NCBI GenBank assembly: GCA_027625915.1
Contig: JANTQA010000070.1
Span: 10,421,001-10,485,000, forward strand
Reading direction: 5' to 3'
Source of the DNA: Anaeramoeba flamelloides
Taxonomy: Eukaryota; Metamonada; Anaeramoebidae
DNA length: 64,000 bases
The notes beneath the pieces were generated by a model that worked only from the letters and a program-made list of their open reading frames with translations, searched no databases and was not told the DNA's origin. Of the stretch, positions 36,559 to 50,400 are shown piece by piece (within the stretch, counting starts at the first letter, position 1; each line of letters begins with the position of its first letter). A program made the translations under genes and the position numbers.

Positions 36559-39500
36559 TTACCATCTTTTTAAATGATTCAAAATCTAATACCAAAAGAA
36601 ATCTATTTGATAAAGAAATTTTTGAATTACCATTCCTGATCACATTTCAAATTTGTGAAATTTTGCTAAAATCAAAACACAATAAAAAGTTGTTTTATGA
36701 TATTGGATTTTTAGATTTATTAACAGCAATTTCTCAAAGTGGCATTAATGTTTTAAAAGAGTTATTAAATATCCTAGAAAAAAGCCAAAAAAAGAAAGAA
36801 AATAATGAAGATGAACAAAAAGAGCAGAACGAACAGAACGAACAGAACGAACAAGAAAAGCAAAAAAAGCAAGAACAAAATCAAGAAAAAGATGATGTTT
36901 GTGAATTTCGAAGTGAGGAAAGTTTTTTATTGTTACTTATTGAATTTTTATTTAATAAAATCTTTAAATTAATTATTCAATTTTATGGGTTTGATACAGA
37001 CAACTCAGGAAATAAAATGAAAATTAATATGAACAAAAGCAACTCCCAAAATAATAAAGATAACAATGAGAACAATTTATACCAAACTGATAAATTTTTA
37101 TTTGAAATATTATTAGAATACTTAAATTTATTTCGGATCATTAAAGCAAAATACAAATTACCAAAAACCTTATTTCAATTAGAAGCAAAATTAATAAAAA
37201 TAATTCATTATTTATTTAATAATATAAAAAATATCAAAGATGAATTTTTAGTAAATTATTTTAATAATTTATTAAAATTATTTAATTATTTTTCAAGAAA
37301 AACTCAAATAAAAAAAAAATATTTCCATTTAGAGATTAATGAAAAATTATATAATTTTTTTGAAATTTTTTCCTTTTCAAAAAAAGAAATTGATCAAAAT
37401 AATTTATTATTAACAAAATTTGAATTAAAAAAAAACCAAATTAAAAATTATATTTTAATTTTAATTTTAATTCAAGATATTTTTAAAAGAAATTATTTTG
37501 ATTTCAAACCTAATTCAATTCTTGATCAAAATATAAAATATTTTTCCCATTTCCTTTATTGGTGTTCATACAACTTTTCTTCAAGTTGGGGGAAGGATTT
37601 TTATAATCAAGTAAAAACTTCTTTAAATAGCAATAGTTCCCAAAATAATGATATACTCTTATTGAATAATAAACACATTTTAATGAAGAGTAATTCTGTA
37701 TTAGATAACACTCTAAACCAAAGAAAGAATTTTGTTAATCATTCAAATATAGACAAAATATATAACATATTAAAATCAAATAAGAATCTAAGAAAAGAAA
37801 TAAAAATTAATTTCAATTATAATAACAATGATGATGACGATGATAGTGATGATTATGGTGATAATGATGATGACGAAAAGAGTATTATTAAAAATACTTT
37901 TATTATTGATTCCAATATTAATGAAAAAAATAATATAAAAATCTCAATAGAAAATAAATATTTAAAAAAAATTTCCAATATATTTACTCAATTTTTTTTA
38001 ATGAATTTAAATAATGAGAATGATATAAGCATTATTAACAACAATAATAATAATAACAGTAATAATAATAATAATAATAATTCAAGAAGAATCATGAATT
38101 TAGTTTTAAAAAACACTTTCCAATTAATATCCAAATCGGAAAATGTTAAATATTATAGATATTTTAAAAGAATAAATCCAGAATTACAATTATTTTTAAT
38201 TAATTTATTAAATAAATTACCAATAGATTATATAATTAATCTTGATTATAATATTTGGAAATATTTATTTACAGATTTTTTTTTAATCAATTTAAATTTA
38301 GAAAAATATAATTATAAAAAAACGCTCAATTTATTTAATTATCTTGAAATTAATATTTTTAATATATTAAAATCATTAATATTAGAAAAGAAATCACAAA
38401 ACCAAAATAAATTTTTATTTTTTTTAAAAAATTTTGAATCGAAATAATTTAAAATTTAGTTTAAAAATAGTTGATTATTTATTATTATTATTAAAAATTA
38501 ATTTTAAAAATATAATTAATTCAATTATTTTATTACCCAATTTAAATAACTTGATCTTTTTTATCTATGACATTTTTCAATCAGACATTAATATCAAAAA
38601 TGAAAAAAATGAAATTAAAGATAAAAATGGTAACGGAACTCAAAATCAAAATCAAAACCAAAACCAAAATGAAATAAAAGAAGTAAAAGAAGAATTAAAT
38701 ATTAAAATTCAAATTATCAAAAAATTATTAAACATATTTCAAATTATTTGTAAAAAAATTAAAAATAAAAAATTATTTAGATTAATTGAATCAAATAACT
38801 TTATTATTTTTTTAAATTCTCTATTATTAATAAAACATACTCGATTGTTATCTATACAATTAATCAATCAATTGTTTTTTAAAATTGATTTAGAAAATCA
38901 CGAACTAATCAATAATATTTCATTATTTAAAATTTTCAGTAAAGTTTTAACTTTACCAATATTTCAACAAAAAATGATAATTATTGAAACAATATTAAAT
39001 CTAACATTTAATTTATTAAAAAATAATTTACAAAATATTCAATTTTTCATAGATAAAGATTATTTAACAACTTTATTAAATTTAATAAAAATTATAATTA
39101 ATAATTTTAATTTTAATAAAAATTTGTTAATTCTAATATTAGATATTCTAATTTTATTTTTTTATAAAAATAAGAATAAAAGGAAATTGTTTTTACAAAT
39201 TGAAACCCCCTTTTTCACAAATATGAAATTAATTTTTCAATTTATAAATGACCAACAAGTCAACAATAATGATCATCTTATTAGCAGTGGTATTAATAAT
39301 AAGCATAGTATCATTGATAATCATAATAATAATAATTTAGTTAATAATAATAATAATAATAACAATAATACAAATAACACTTATAATAATAATAACAGTA
39401 CAATTATTAATGATAATAATAATAATATCCATGATCAGAATATAAAACGTAATTATAAAAACCTAAGTGATAAGAAAGTAAAAAAACAAAATATTTTTTT

Positions 39501-42500
39501 AGATCAACTATTAAAAAAGTTAATAATTTTAATTGTAATCGAAAGGGATTTGAAAAACCCAGAAATAAATTTACCAGAAGGTATTATTACAATTTCTAAA
39601 ATTTTATTGTCTTTACAAAATCTGAAATATTTTGAGAATTTTGTTGATTATTTATCTGATTTATGTAGAATTTCAATTAAAAATTTAGATATTATTTGTT
39701 CCATTAACTATTTTACTTTTATATTAAATAACTATTTAATTAAAAAAAACATTAGAATCAAGAATAATATTTTTAAGTTTGTAATTTTATTATCAAACCA
39801 TTGTTTAACTAAACAGGAAATGAAATTATTCTTTAATATTTTTTTAGATCAAATTAAAAAAATGAATTTAAAATTGGAAAAAAAAGAAAAAACAGATAAT
39901 AAAAAATTAATAATAAATTTAAATTTTAGAAAAATTTTCCAACAAAAAAAGGAAAAAAGCGAAATGCTTGTATGTGATAATCTTTTAAATATTTTGCAAA
40001 CATTAAATACTGATCATTATGAAAACAAAAATAAATCTAATTATTTTTTTCAATTTAACGGGATAAATTCACATTTAGTATTGCCTGATATCACAAATTG
40101 GTTTTCCCAGGGGTTTTCCTTTTCCTTTTGGTTAAGCGTTGATCGCTATCCAGAAGGGATCAATGAAGAGGCAACCATATTTAGCCTTTTAACACCAAAC
40201 GGGAAACATACACTTGAATTATTAATAAAAAAAGAGACAAAAAAATTAGTTTATAGAATATATTTTAAAAATCAAAAAGTTAATATCATTGGTCCAAAAA
40301 TTAAATTAAATCGTTGGTATTTTCTTTCAATTTCTCATTTAATAGAAGAGAAAGACGCAATAATTACGAAAGACAATAAAACTGGGAAGGGAAATGAAAA
40401 TGAAAATGAAAATGAAAATGAAAATGAAAATGAAAAAAGTACAGAAAACCTAAATGAAAAAATAAATGAAAACGAAAAGGGGAATGGAAAAGAAAATGAA
40501 ATTGAGAAAGAAAAGGGGTTTGGGAATGGAAAAGATAACGAGAAGGAGGGAGAAAATGATAATAATTATCGAAAATTGATTTTTTATTTAAGTGGGAATA
40601 ATTTTATTATTCGCAAAATTAAACCCATTCCACAAAAAGTTTATTTAAATAATAATTATTTTGGAGGGTCAGCTAAACCAAGAAAAATAGGAACAAGTTT
40701 TTTCAAAGGAAAAATAGGAACAATAAACATGTTTAAAAAAGGTTTAAATCAAAATCAAATTTTGGATATTTACAATCAAGGGCCAAATTGTTTATTTTTA
40801 GATTCATTTCATAAAGATTTATTATTAACTTTAAATCCCAAATCAATCAAAAATGATATATGTATTAATAATGTTCAAAATTCTTTTGGAAATGCTGATT
40901 TAAGGGCAATTTATATATCACGTTCGTTAAATATTAAAAATACCCTAAATAATCTTGGTGGAATGAAAATATATTTTTTTCTAATTGATCAATTATCCAA
41001 TGAAAAGGAACTATCTCAACTTTGTAAGTTTTTATATTTATTATTTTCTTTTTTTTTTTTTTTTTTTTTTAAGGTATCCAAATAAGTATCGATTTGTCTA
41101 TCATTATACAATCGTGTTATTGAAGGTAAAATATTTATTCTATTTAAATAATTAAAATGAAATAGATTATTTTAGGGTACTTGTAACAATATTTTAATCA
41201 GGTATTTTCAAAAAAAGTAGGGCGAATTTATTTTGAAATAGTTTTATTAAAACTTAATTCTAAAATTATTATTTAAATATCCTAAAATTTTTATGAATTG
41301 ATTCTTGGTAGAAATTCTATTTGTTTATCTATAAGATATTGCTTTAATTAAAGATGTCAAAGTTTCTGATCTCAATTATATATGATATTTTTTTAGGCGT
41401 AAAAATTGCTATTTATTTTTTTCATTTTAATCAAAAAAATTTTTTTCCAAAGAGATTTAATCTTGATAAATTTTTCAAATAGAATTGAAAACTTATAACT
41501 GCATTTTATTGTTTAAAAAATCATTTATACCCTTTCCATATTTCCAGTTTTTTATTGAAATTGATAGTACCTTGGTTTGTCTAAAAAAGTGTGATTTTTT
41601 TTTTTCAAAATATTTTGATGAACATATTTTGAAATACATTTAATAGATATACTTTTTTTAATGAAATCAGTGGTAATATCCCTCTTAATTTTATATTACC
41701 TCATTTACGAATAGAGCCACCAACAAAAAGAAATTTTCTCGAGGAAATGAAAAAAAAAAATGTAACACTTTTTGGGAAACACCTTAGTAAAATATTGTTC
41801 CAACTACTCTAAAATAATCTATTTCATTTTAATTATTTAAACTGATTAGATTTTTCCATAAAATTTCCTAGAATTAAAAGATGTTGAAATTGAAAGTAAA
41901 TCTTATATGTGATAGATGGTTCAAATGTCTCTAAAAAATCTATTATAAATCTTATTGAACAATAAATTATTAAATTTTTGAATATATTAAATAATAATAA
42001 TATTTCTAATATTATTATAAAAAAGGATTCAAACTGCTTATTAGCCTTAGTGGGTAATAAACTTATTTTTGAGTCTTTAATTAAATTCCTAAATTCAAGT
42101 TTAGGAATTCGGGCAAATAAGAGGGGTCAATAACTCCTCCCTTAAATAATAATAAAAAAAAAATTATTAAATTTTTTAACGGATGATCACAAAATAAATC
42201 GTCATTTTGGATTTTTTTGTAATTAATTTTTAAAATTCCAAAAATAGAAAAACCAAAATAAAATAATTACAATATTTATTAATTATTATTTAGAATCTCC
42301 AAAAGTAACTAATTTTTGATATTTTTAAAATTTCAAAGATTTACTCCTTAATCTATTACAAAAAAAAAACAAAACAAAAGAACAATTAGTTTAGTTACTT
42401 TTTATAAATCTAATTGTGGCATCAATATATTTCTAATATTTCAGAAATAATTTGTCAAAAAAATCTATTGGTTAATTATTTAATTTTTTTAAAAAAATTG

Positions 42501-45500
42501 ATTTTTTTCGCAGATTTAAGAAAGATATTTTTCAACTTTGAAGTCTTTATATTGATGACTCAACCTTTACTTTTATGTTGTGAAATGTATATTTTTTTTT
42601 CAGATTCTTGGATTTTTTACTAAAATATAAGTATCATTTTAAATTGATGGGATCAGCTTTTTTGGTGCTGATTTACTAATCGAATTTTTAGAGACATTTG
42701 AATCATGGATCACGTATAAGATTTACTTTCAATTTCAACAACTTTTAATTCCAAGAAATTTCATGGTAAAATCTAATCACTTTAATGGATTTCATCTTAA
42801 AATTACAATTAAAATAATGATATTTTTTTTTTTTTGAGAAATATACTTTTGACCTGATAAAACATATATCTATAAGGAAGTTGGCATAATATGAGAACAA
42901 TTTGCAATTTTTTGCATATTATGTTTACAGTCATTTATCATCTATTAGTCTTTTAACAATTTTATTTTTCGAAAATGTGTTAAAAAAAACAAAAAAAAAA
43001 ATCAAGTAAAAAAAAAGTAGAAAAAAAGAAAACTTCTTTCCAAAAAAACTTATTTTTTTTGGGAAAACCTTTAGATTTTAATTCAATTGTTAAAGTATTT
43101 TAAATATTAACTAAAGTGTGTAATGTGTAGTTGGTTGTGTTAGAGTTATGAAAAAGAAAGTTTATTTTTTTTAAATTAAAATGAATTAAAAAAAATATAT
43201 GAAAATTTCACTTTCTTCATTTTACATTTCAAAAAAAAAAAACTAAAGTTTGTTTTCTTGAAGCAACATTTTTTAATCAAAAAAAAAACAACTTATTTTA
43301 TTAATCAATAGAAAATTTAAAGATTTTTTTCTAAAGTTCAAATTTAATTGTTTGATCTAAATTTTTATTAATTAAAGTTTATTTGAAAAAACTCTAATAA
43401 AAATATTATTACTCTTTTTTCCAAAAGTTAAGTAGAAAATATATTAAATCTTGTTGTTCGATTATAAATAGAAATAAAAAAAACCTTACTATAATTTTAA
43501 AATGTTAAACTTTTCTTCTTTACTTTTTTTTATAATTTTACAAATTTTTCTTTAATTACTCACTTTTTTTCAATCAACAAAATTATAAACTTTTGAAAAT
43601 CTCAGAATTGGATTTTTTAATTATTCCAAAAAAAAAATATTTGAAGAAAAAAAATCTTAATATATTTCTTTAATTTTAACAATCTTAAAGTTCAATAAAT
43701 TACTAACTAGGTCTATATTAATATATCCCTCCTTTTTTTTTTTTTTTTTTTTTTTATTATTTATTATTACTTGATTTTATTCAATAATATAGTTTATAAT
43801 TTGTTAGAAATAATTTTCAAATATTATCTAGTTGATCAAACATCTGAAAATAAATTTTTGAAAGTAAACGGATTTCAATTATTAAATAGAATATTGAATA
43901 GAAAGGAACGACTTATATCAATAGATATTTTAACATTATTTCGAAATATTATTGATCAAAATTTTGAAATGGAAATAATAATTAGTATGTTAAAATATTG
44001 TTTATTTGATTTTAAATTATGGATCAAAACATCATTTATCATTCAAAAGAAATTATTCAAATTCATTAATTATCTCTTTTTAAAACTAGAAGAAATTTAT
44101 GATTTAAATTCATTTAATGAATTATTAAATTCCTTTGATTTAACAAAATTAATTGATGATTTAAATATTTATTTAAAAGCTCAAAGAAAAATAATAATTA
44201 ATAATAATAATATTAAAGAAAATGAAATTGATTTAAATGCAAAACAAATACAGACAATAAAAAACGAACTGATTGATTTAATTATATTTTTTTTATATAA
44301 AAAAAAATCCATTGAAGATTTAAATGTTTTAATTGAATATTGCTTATTTTTAAATTATAAAAATCAAAATATTAATAATGGTCATAAAAATCATAAAAAT
44401 CGCATTAACTTTAATAATAAAAACAACATGGATTATTTAGACGAAAATAAAAAACAAATGATAAATCAAAAAAATGAAACAATAAAACAAAATAATAATG
44501 ATAATAAAAATTCTAAAATTAATAATGAAAATATGAATAATTATCAGATTGATAATAAGAATAATGGTAATGGGAATAATAATAATAATAATAATAATAA
44601 CAAAAATAATAACAATAAAAATAATAATCTTGAACAACTCTACATTATCACGATTTTATCCTCCATTAATAATGTTATAAAAAACATAAAATTTAATTTT
44701 ATCAAAGAAAATGATAATTGTAAAAAAATTGTAAAAAATTTATTTTTATTAATTTCATTAAAAAAAGAAAAAATCAGTACAATAAGCATCTTAATTTTAT
44801 TAAATTTAAACTTTAATAACAACTTAAATTATTATATAAATATTGAAAAAAATTATCCAAATTTTCATAAATTTATTATCAAATATTATTCAAATGAAAA
44901 TAACTTTCAAAATTTAATCGACTTTTTTGAAAAACAATTAAAATTAAAGCAAAACAACGTATTGATTTTATTTACATTGATTGAAATTTCAAAAAAATAT
45001 CCACAGACTAAGGGGTTACAATTTATTAGAGATCTTAATTTCATTGAAAAGAAAAAAAAACTTCTTATAATAATATTAAAAGAGGCTGGATGGCAATACC
45101 AATTTCTTAATTCCTTTCAAATAGAAGATTTTTCTTCACAATATAATATTGAGTTGCTAAAAAGAATTTGTTCAATTATCTTTTTTGCATTTTTAACTAA
45201 AAAGGGAGGATTTCAAGTTTTTAATGAAACGTTAATTTATCTTTATTTATATAAAAATAAAAAGAAATTAACAAACGAAGTTTATTTTGAATTAAGAATA
45301 CAATTATTTTTCACATTATTAAGAATGATCAATTTAAAAATTCGGGAAATCATTCAGAATTCTAAAAAAAAAAACCAACAAATGAATTTTACTAAAAACG
45401 ATAAAAAATTATTTAAAAATATTACCAATTTTTTGATTCAAATTTCTTTATTTTGGTATAAATTATTATATTCAAAATTATTGAACAAAAAGCCCAAACC

Positions 45501-46653
45501 AAATACCTATCAAGTTAATCAAATACAATTGGATTGGTTTATAATTTTCATTGATGAAATTGTTTCATTTTTAAAGACAATAACTTTTTTTGGGAAACAG
45601 TCAGTATTAATATCTCAAAAAAAAATCAGTAAAATCATTTTAAAAATGTTAATTTGGATGATTTTAACATGCATTTATTTTAAAACACAAACACTTTCAA
45701 GGCATTTGCGCACTTTGAAATTAATTTTCACAATTTATCCGCAATTTTATCCCAAAATTAAAATTTCTAGATTATTACAAAATACTATTGCACAGTTATT
45801 CCAAATTAAACACAATGTAAAGAATATTTCATTGAAAAAGGAAATTCAAAATTCAATTTTTGATATTATCAAAAACAATGCAGAGGAATTTTCCTTTTTA
45901 TATTACTTTGTTGAGAACAATGATTTCTTTTCCGAATCCTATTCTCCAAAGGATTTGGTAAAAGTCTTTCAAAATGAAAAATGGCAGAATTATTTTAAAA
46001 AGTCCATTCATAAATACCAATTGAACTTTAAACTTTATATTAAAAAATATTCTCTTTTATATACCATTGAATTTAAAAAAAAATTGAAAAAAAAAATTGA
46101 AAATTGTTTTTGGTATCATAATGATCATGAAAATAGTAAGGAGAATGACAGTAAGATTGATGATAAATACAAAAGTGTAATCAATCAAATTATTAAAAAT
46201 CAAATTAAAAATTTTAAAAAAATTAAACATAAAAAATTAAATAAAATTAGTTCCTTTGAAAAAATTCGAAGGTATAATTTTCAATTTTTAACTGATGAAA
46301 CAGGAATATTTAAAAATTTTAATACAAATTACTTTTGGAAATTAGATAACCATGAAGATTCGTTAAGAAGAAGATTACTTATTAAAAAAAAATATTCGGA
46401 GAAATTTGATTTATTAGATAAAGAAAGAAATACTAAAAATCAACAAGATATTACTCAAAACGATGAAAAGGTTTTTTATGAAAGCAATAGCTTTGAACAA
46501 AATCAACAAGATATTTCAAAAAAATTAACATTCGAGAGTAAGAAAGATATTAATCAAATAGAATTGGGTAACACAAAAGAAAATACCAATATTAATAATA
46601 ATCTTGATAATATCGTTAATAAAAATGATGATAATTATATCGATACTGATGAA

Positions 46654-46690
<37 letters not shown>

Positions 46691-47445
46691 TTCTTAAGAA
46701 TGAAAAGAAAAAGGAAACGGAAAAAGAATTAAATGAAAAAAAATTAAAATTAAAATGTTTAGTAATTAACCCAAAAAGTCAAATGAAATCGATTTTAGAA
46801 TTAAAAAACGATAAAATAAAATTAATTTTTCAAAATACGAAACAATATAAATTCAAAAAAATTGATAAAATCATCAAATTAAAATCAATAACGAAAATCT
46901 ATAATAGAAAATTTATTTTGAAAGACACTGCATTAGAAATTTTTAGAAAAAATAAATCACCAGTTTTCATTGATTTTTTTACAGTTTTGAAAAAAGAAAA
47001 AGTAATACAACAATTAAAAATTGAAAAGGGGGAACACAATTATTCATTTCAATTGTTCCTTGGAAGCCCTTCAGAAATTATTAAAAATTCAAATATTACA
47101 AAAATGTGGATCGAGAATAAAATTTCAAATTTTGAATATTTAATACAAATAAATACAATGGCAGGTAGAAGTTATAATGATCTAAACCAATACTTGATTT
47201 TCCCTTGGGTTCTTCTAGATTATGAAAATGGGTCTAATAAAATCATACAATCAAATAAAGAGCTGGTTAGTTTAAAATATAGAATATTTTCAAAATCTAT
47301 AAGAAATCAAGAGAATAATAAAATTAAAAAAATTAAAAATCAAAATGAAATCAAGAAATACTATTTAACAAAGAAATCAATTCTGAATTATTTAATAAGA
47401 TTGCAGCCTTTCACATTGTTGTCAGTTAAACAAAATGGTAATATC

Positions 47446-47476
<31 letters not shown>

Positions 47477-50400
47477 TTTTAAATGATTTCCAATTAAATT
47501 ATTTTCCAAAATTTTTGGTTCATGGATGTTGATATTGAAAATTTTTCTTAATATTTAATCTTATGAGAAATAAGATTATAAATACATTTAAGTGTCTCTA
47601 ATTATTATCTAAATTCATATTTTTTTTTTTTTATTTCTTGAAAAAATTTCAATAATTAAAAATACTATCACAGATTAAAAAAAAAAGATGTTTCCTAAAA
47701 TTTCAATTTTAGAACAAGAAATTTAATTTTCATTTTTTGTTTAATTTACAAAAATTAAAAAATTATTGTTTTTTTTTATGCATACTCTACTCTGTTAAAA
47801 CTTTTCGTTATATTTTATAAGCTCTTCGAAATAATCAATGTAAATTGTGATGAATTCTTCTTTTTCTATTTTATTTTTGCAAGTTTACCAAATCCTGTTT
47901 TTGCAAAGTTTCAGTACAAGATACTTACAGTACTAATCCAGTACAAGATACAGACCTCAACAGATTATACGGAAAGGTAGATTCAGTTGATTACAAATCG
48001 CTTTAGTTGAAATTCAATTCAAATTACTTCATTCCAGTTGGGTTCAATTTGCTTAAGATTTATTCAGAGCAAATCCAGTTTGTTTGAGATCTAATCTTGA
48101 ACAAGTTTACCAATTCTTAGAATGATTTTTTTTTATCCCTTTTACCTTCCTCCAAACACTTTAAACCTTTAAAAAAAAAAAACACTTAAAATAAAAACAA
48201 AGAGGATGAATCCAAACAACTTTAAAAGAGAAATTTGGAAAAAGTGAAAAGTTTAAAAAATCAAAATGTAGAAATATTATTATTATTGTTGAAGATGTGT
48301 AAATTACACTCTATATTTCCTTACAAGTAAATTTCATTTGAAAGGTAATTTAAAGATGTAATCATAGATTTCACGTTTATTCATGAAAAAACAGCATACC
48401 CAAATTATCTTTATGATGAAAAAACTTGACAAAAAAAAAAGAAAAAAAGAAAAAGATTTAGGGATGCTTATAAGAAGCAATTGATCAAAAAAAATCAAAA
48501 AAAAAAAAAAACAACAATGCTATCTTTAAAAAAGAACATCCAAAAATCACAGCCACGATATTTTTGGTTAATTTAGTTTTGTTTGATAGAGGATCATGAA
48601 TTTTCATTTGGGGATCATTGTTTAATTGATATAATTTCTTTTTGATCTGATTTGATTTAAACCTTTGTACCTTTTTGGCCTTTACTTTTTCGTTTTTATT
48701 TCCAAGTTACTCATACTTTCGTGTTTCAGTCTCACAGTATTAGCAAGTAACCACTTGATCTTTTTTTTTTTTATTTGTAACTCTTCCTCTCAATATAAAT
48801 AAAATTCAGCTATGGGAAAAATGTAAAAAAATAAAATTTGGGAATATTAGTTTAATTATTTTTTTATATTCTGAATCAATTTCTTATTAAATTCTTTCAA
48901 ATTTTTATTTGTATCTGTTCTATGTATAATAGAAAAAAATGAAAAAATGAATCAAGATAATTTAAATTCGATCATTCACAAAAAAATATCGCCATATTAT
49001 GAATTAATACCAGAATTTTATTATTTGCCAGAAATATTTATCAATAACAATCAATTGAAAAATGGAAATTCGAAAATTGTTCACGACACAATTTCAAATG
49101 TCGAATTACCGAAAAAATTTAATCAAAATTATGTCCATTTTGTGAGAAAAAATCAAGATCTATTGGAATCAAATTATGTTAGTGAGCATTTGCATGAATG
49201 GATTGATTTAATTTTTGGATATAAACAAAATTTCATTAGAAATGTACATGGCAGCAATAATAAAAGGGGCAAGTCTGATAAATCTGGAAAAAATGATGTT
49301 GATCAAGATTCTATTGGAGACAAATCTTTTTATAAAAACAAGAAGAATTTAAAAATTTATAATTATATAATGTCTTTAAAAAATATTGAATCCTCTTTAA
49401 TAAAGAATAATTCAAAAAACGAAAAGCAAATAAACAAGTATTTACATAAATTAGGACAAGAGCCGCCACGATTATTTTCCAAGCCACATCCACCAAAAAA
49501 GAACATCAACAAAAAAACAGAATTCAATAGAGCAAGTTTGATCAAATATTATTGGAAAAATTGCAAAGTAAAGCAAATCAGTGTTTATTTGTCGAAAAGT
49601 AGTCTTGTTTTTCTTTCAATAAATGAAAAGAATAAAATAATTGAAGAAATCTTTAATGTTCCAAATTATTTAACATTTATCGATTCTAATTTAACAATTA
49701 CAACTGATGAATTGTTTTCTAACTCTTTTAAATTTAATAATGATTTTTTTCAATTTGACATGTCTTTAGAAAAGGAACAAAAAAAAAAACTTAAATTACA
49801 AATTAATAACAATAATTGTAATTTAAATTTAAACAATTGCTTTGCAATTTTAAAGGATAATACAACGTTGATCAGTTGTGGTTATTTTGACAATTCCATT
49901 AGATTTAATGATTTGAAGAGTTTGGAAGAAATTAAAATTCTCAAATACCATAATGATACAGTCAATTGCTTGAAATATTATACTCCTACCCCCTTTTTAA
50001 TTGTTGGATCGGAAGACACTACAATTTCTATTTGGAAAATATCAAATAGATATTTTAAAAATATACTTATTAAAGATTATCTATTAAATATGAAGCCAAT
50101 CGGTGTTTGCATAGGTCACAATACGGGCATTACCTGTTTAGATTTTAATATCGATTTAAATATAATTGCTTCAGCTTCAAAGGATCACAAATTATTGATA
50201 CACAATTTCCAAAATTTCCAATTAATACGCTCAATTAAAATTGAACACTTTGATCTTGAAGAGAGTAATTCTGTTACCAATGTACAGGAAAACACCTTTA
50301 AAAATATTTATCCAACTTTAATCACAATCACAAAAAATGGCGATATTCTTATATGTATCGAAAAAAATGTTTTATTATATACAATGAATGGATTGTTTAT

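Larger units (their letters stand above)
41024..43792 (+). other. 2.8 kb phase-1 intron of the second BEACH gene
   Basis: The donor GTAAGT is followed within 30 bases by about 18 T, and the acceptor is AATATAG. Splicing gives ELSQL-F-YNLLEIIFKYY. The intron is packed with two abutting foldback elements (41143-41841 and 41844-42778), the second of which contains a LINE 3' tail. 42779-43792 has only AT-rich sequence. Confidence 0.85.
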
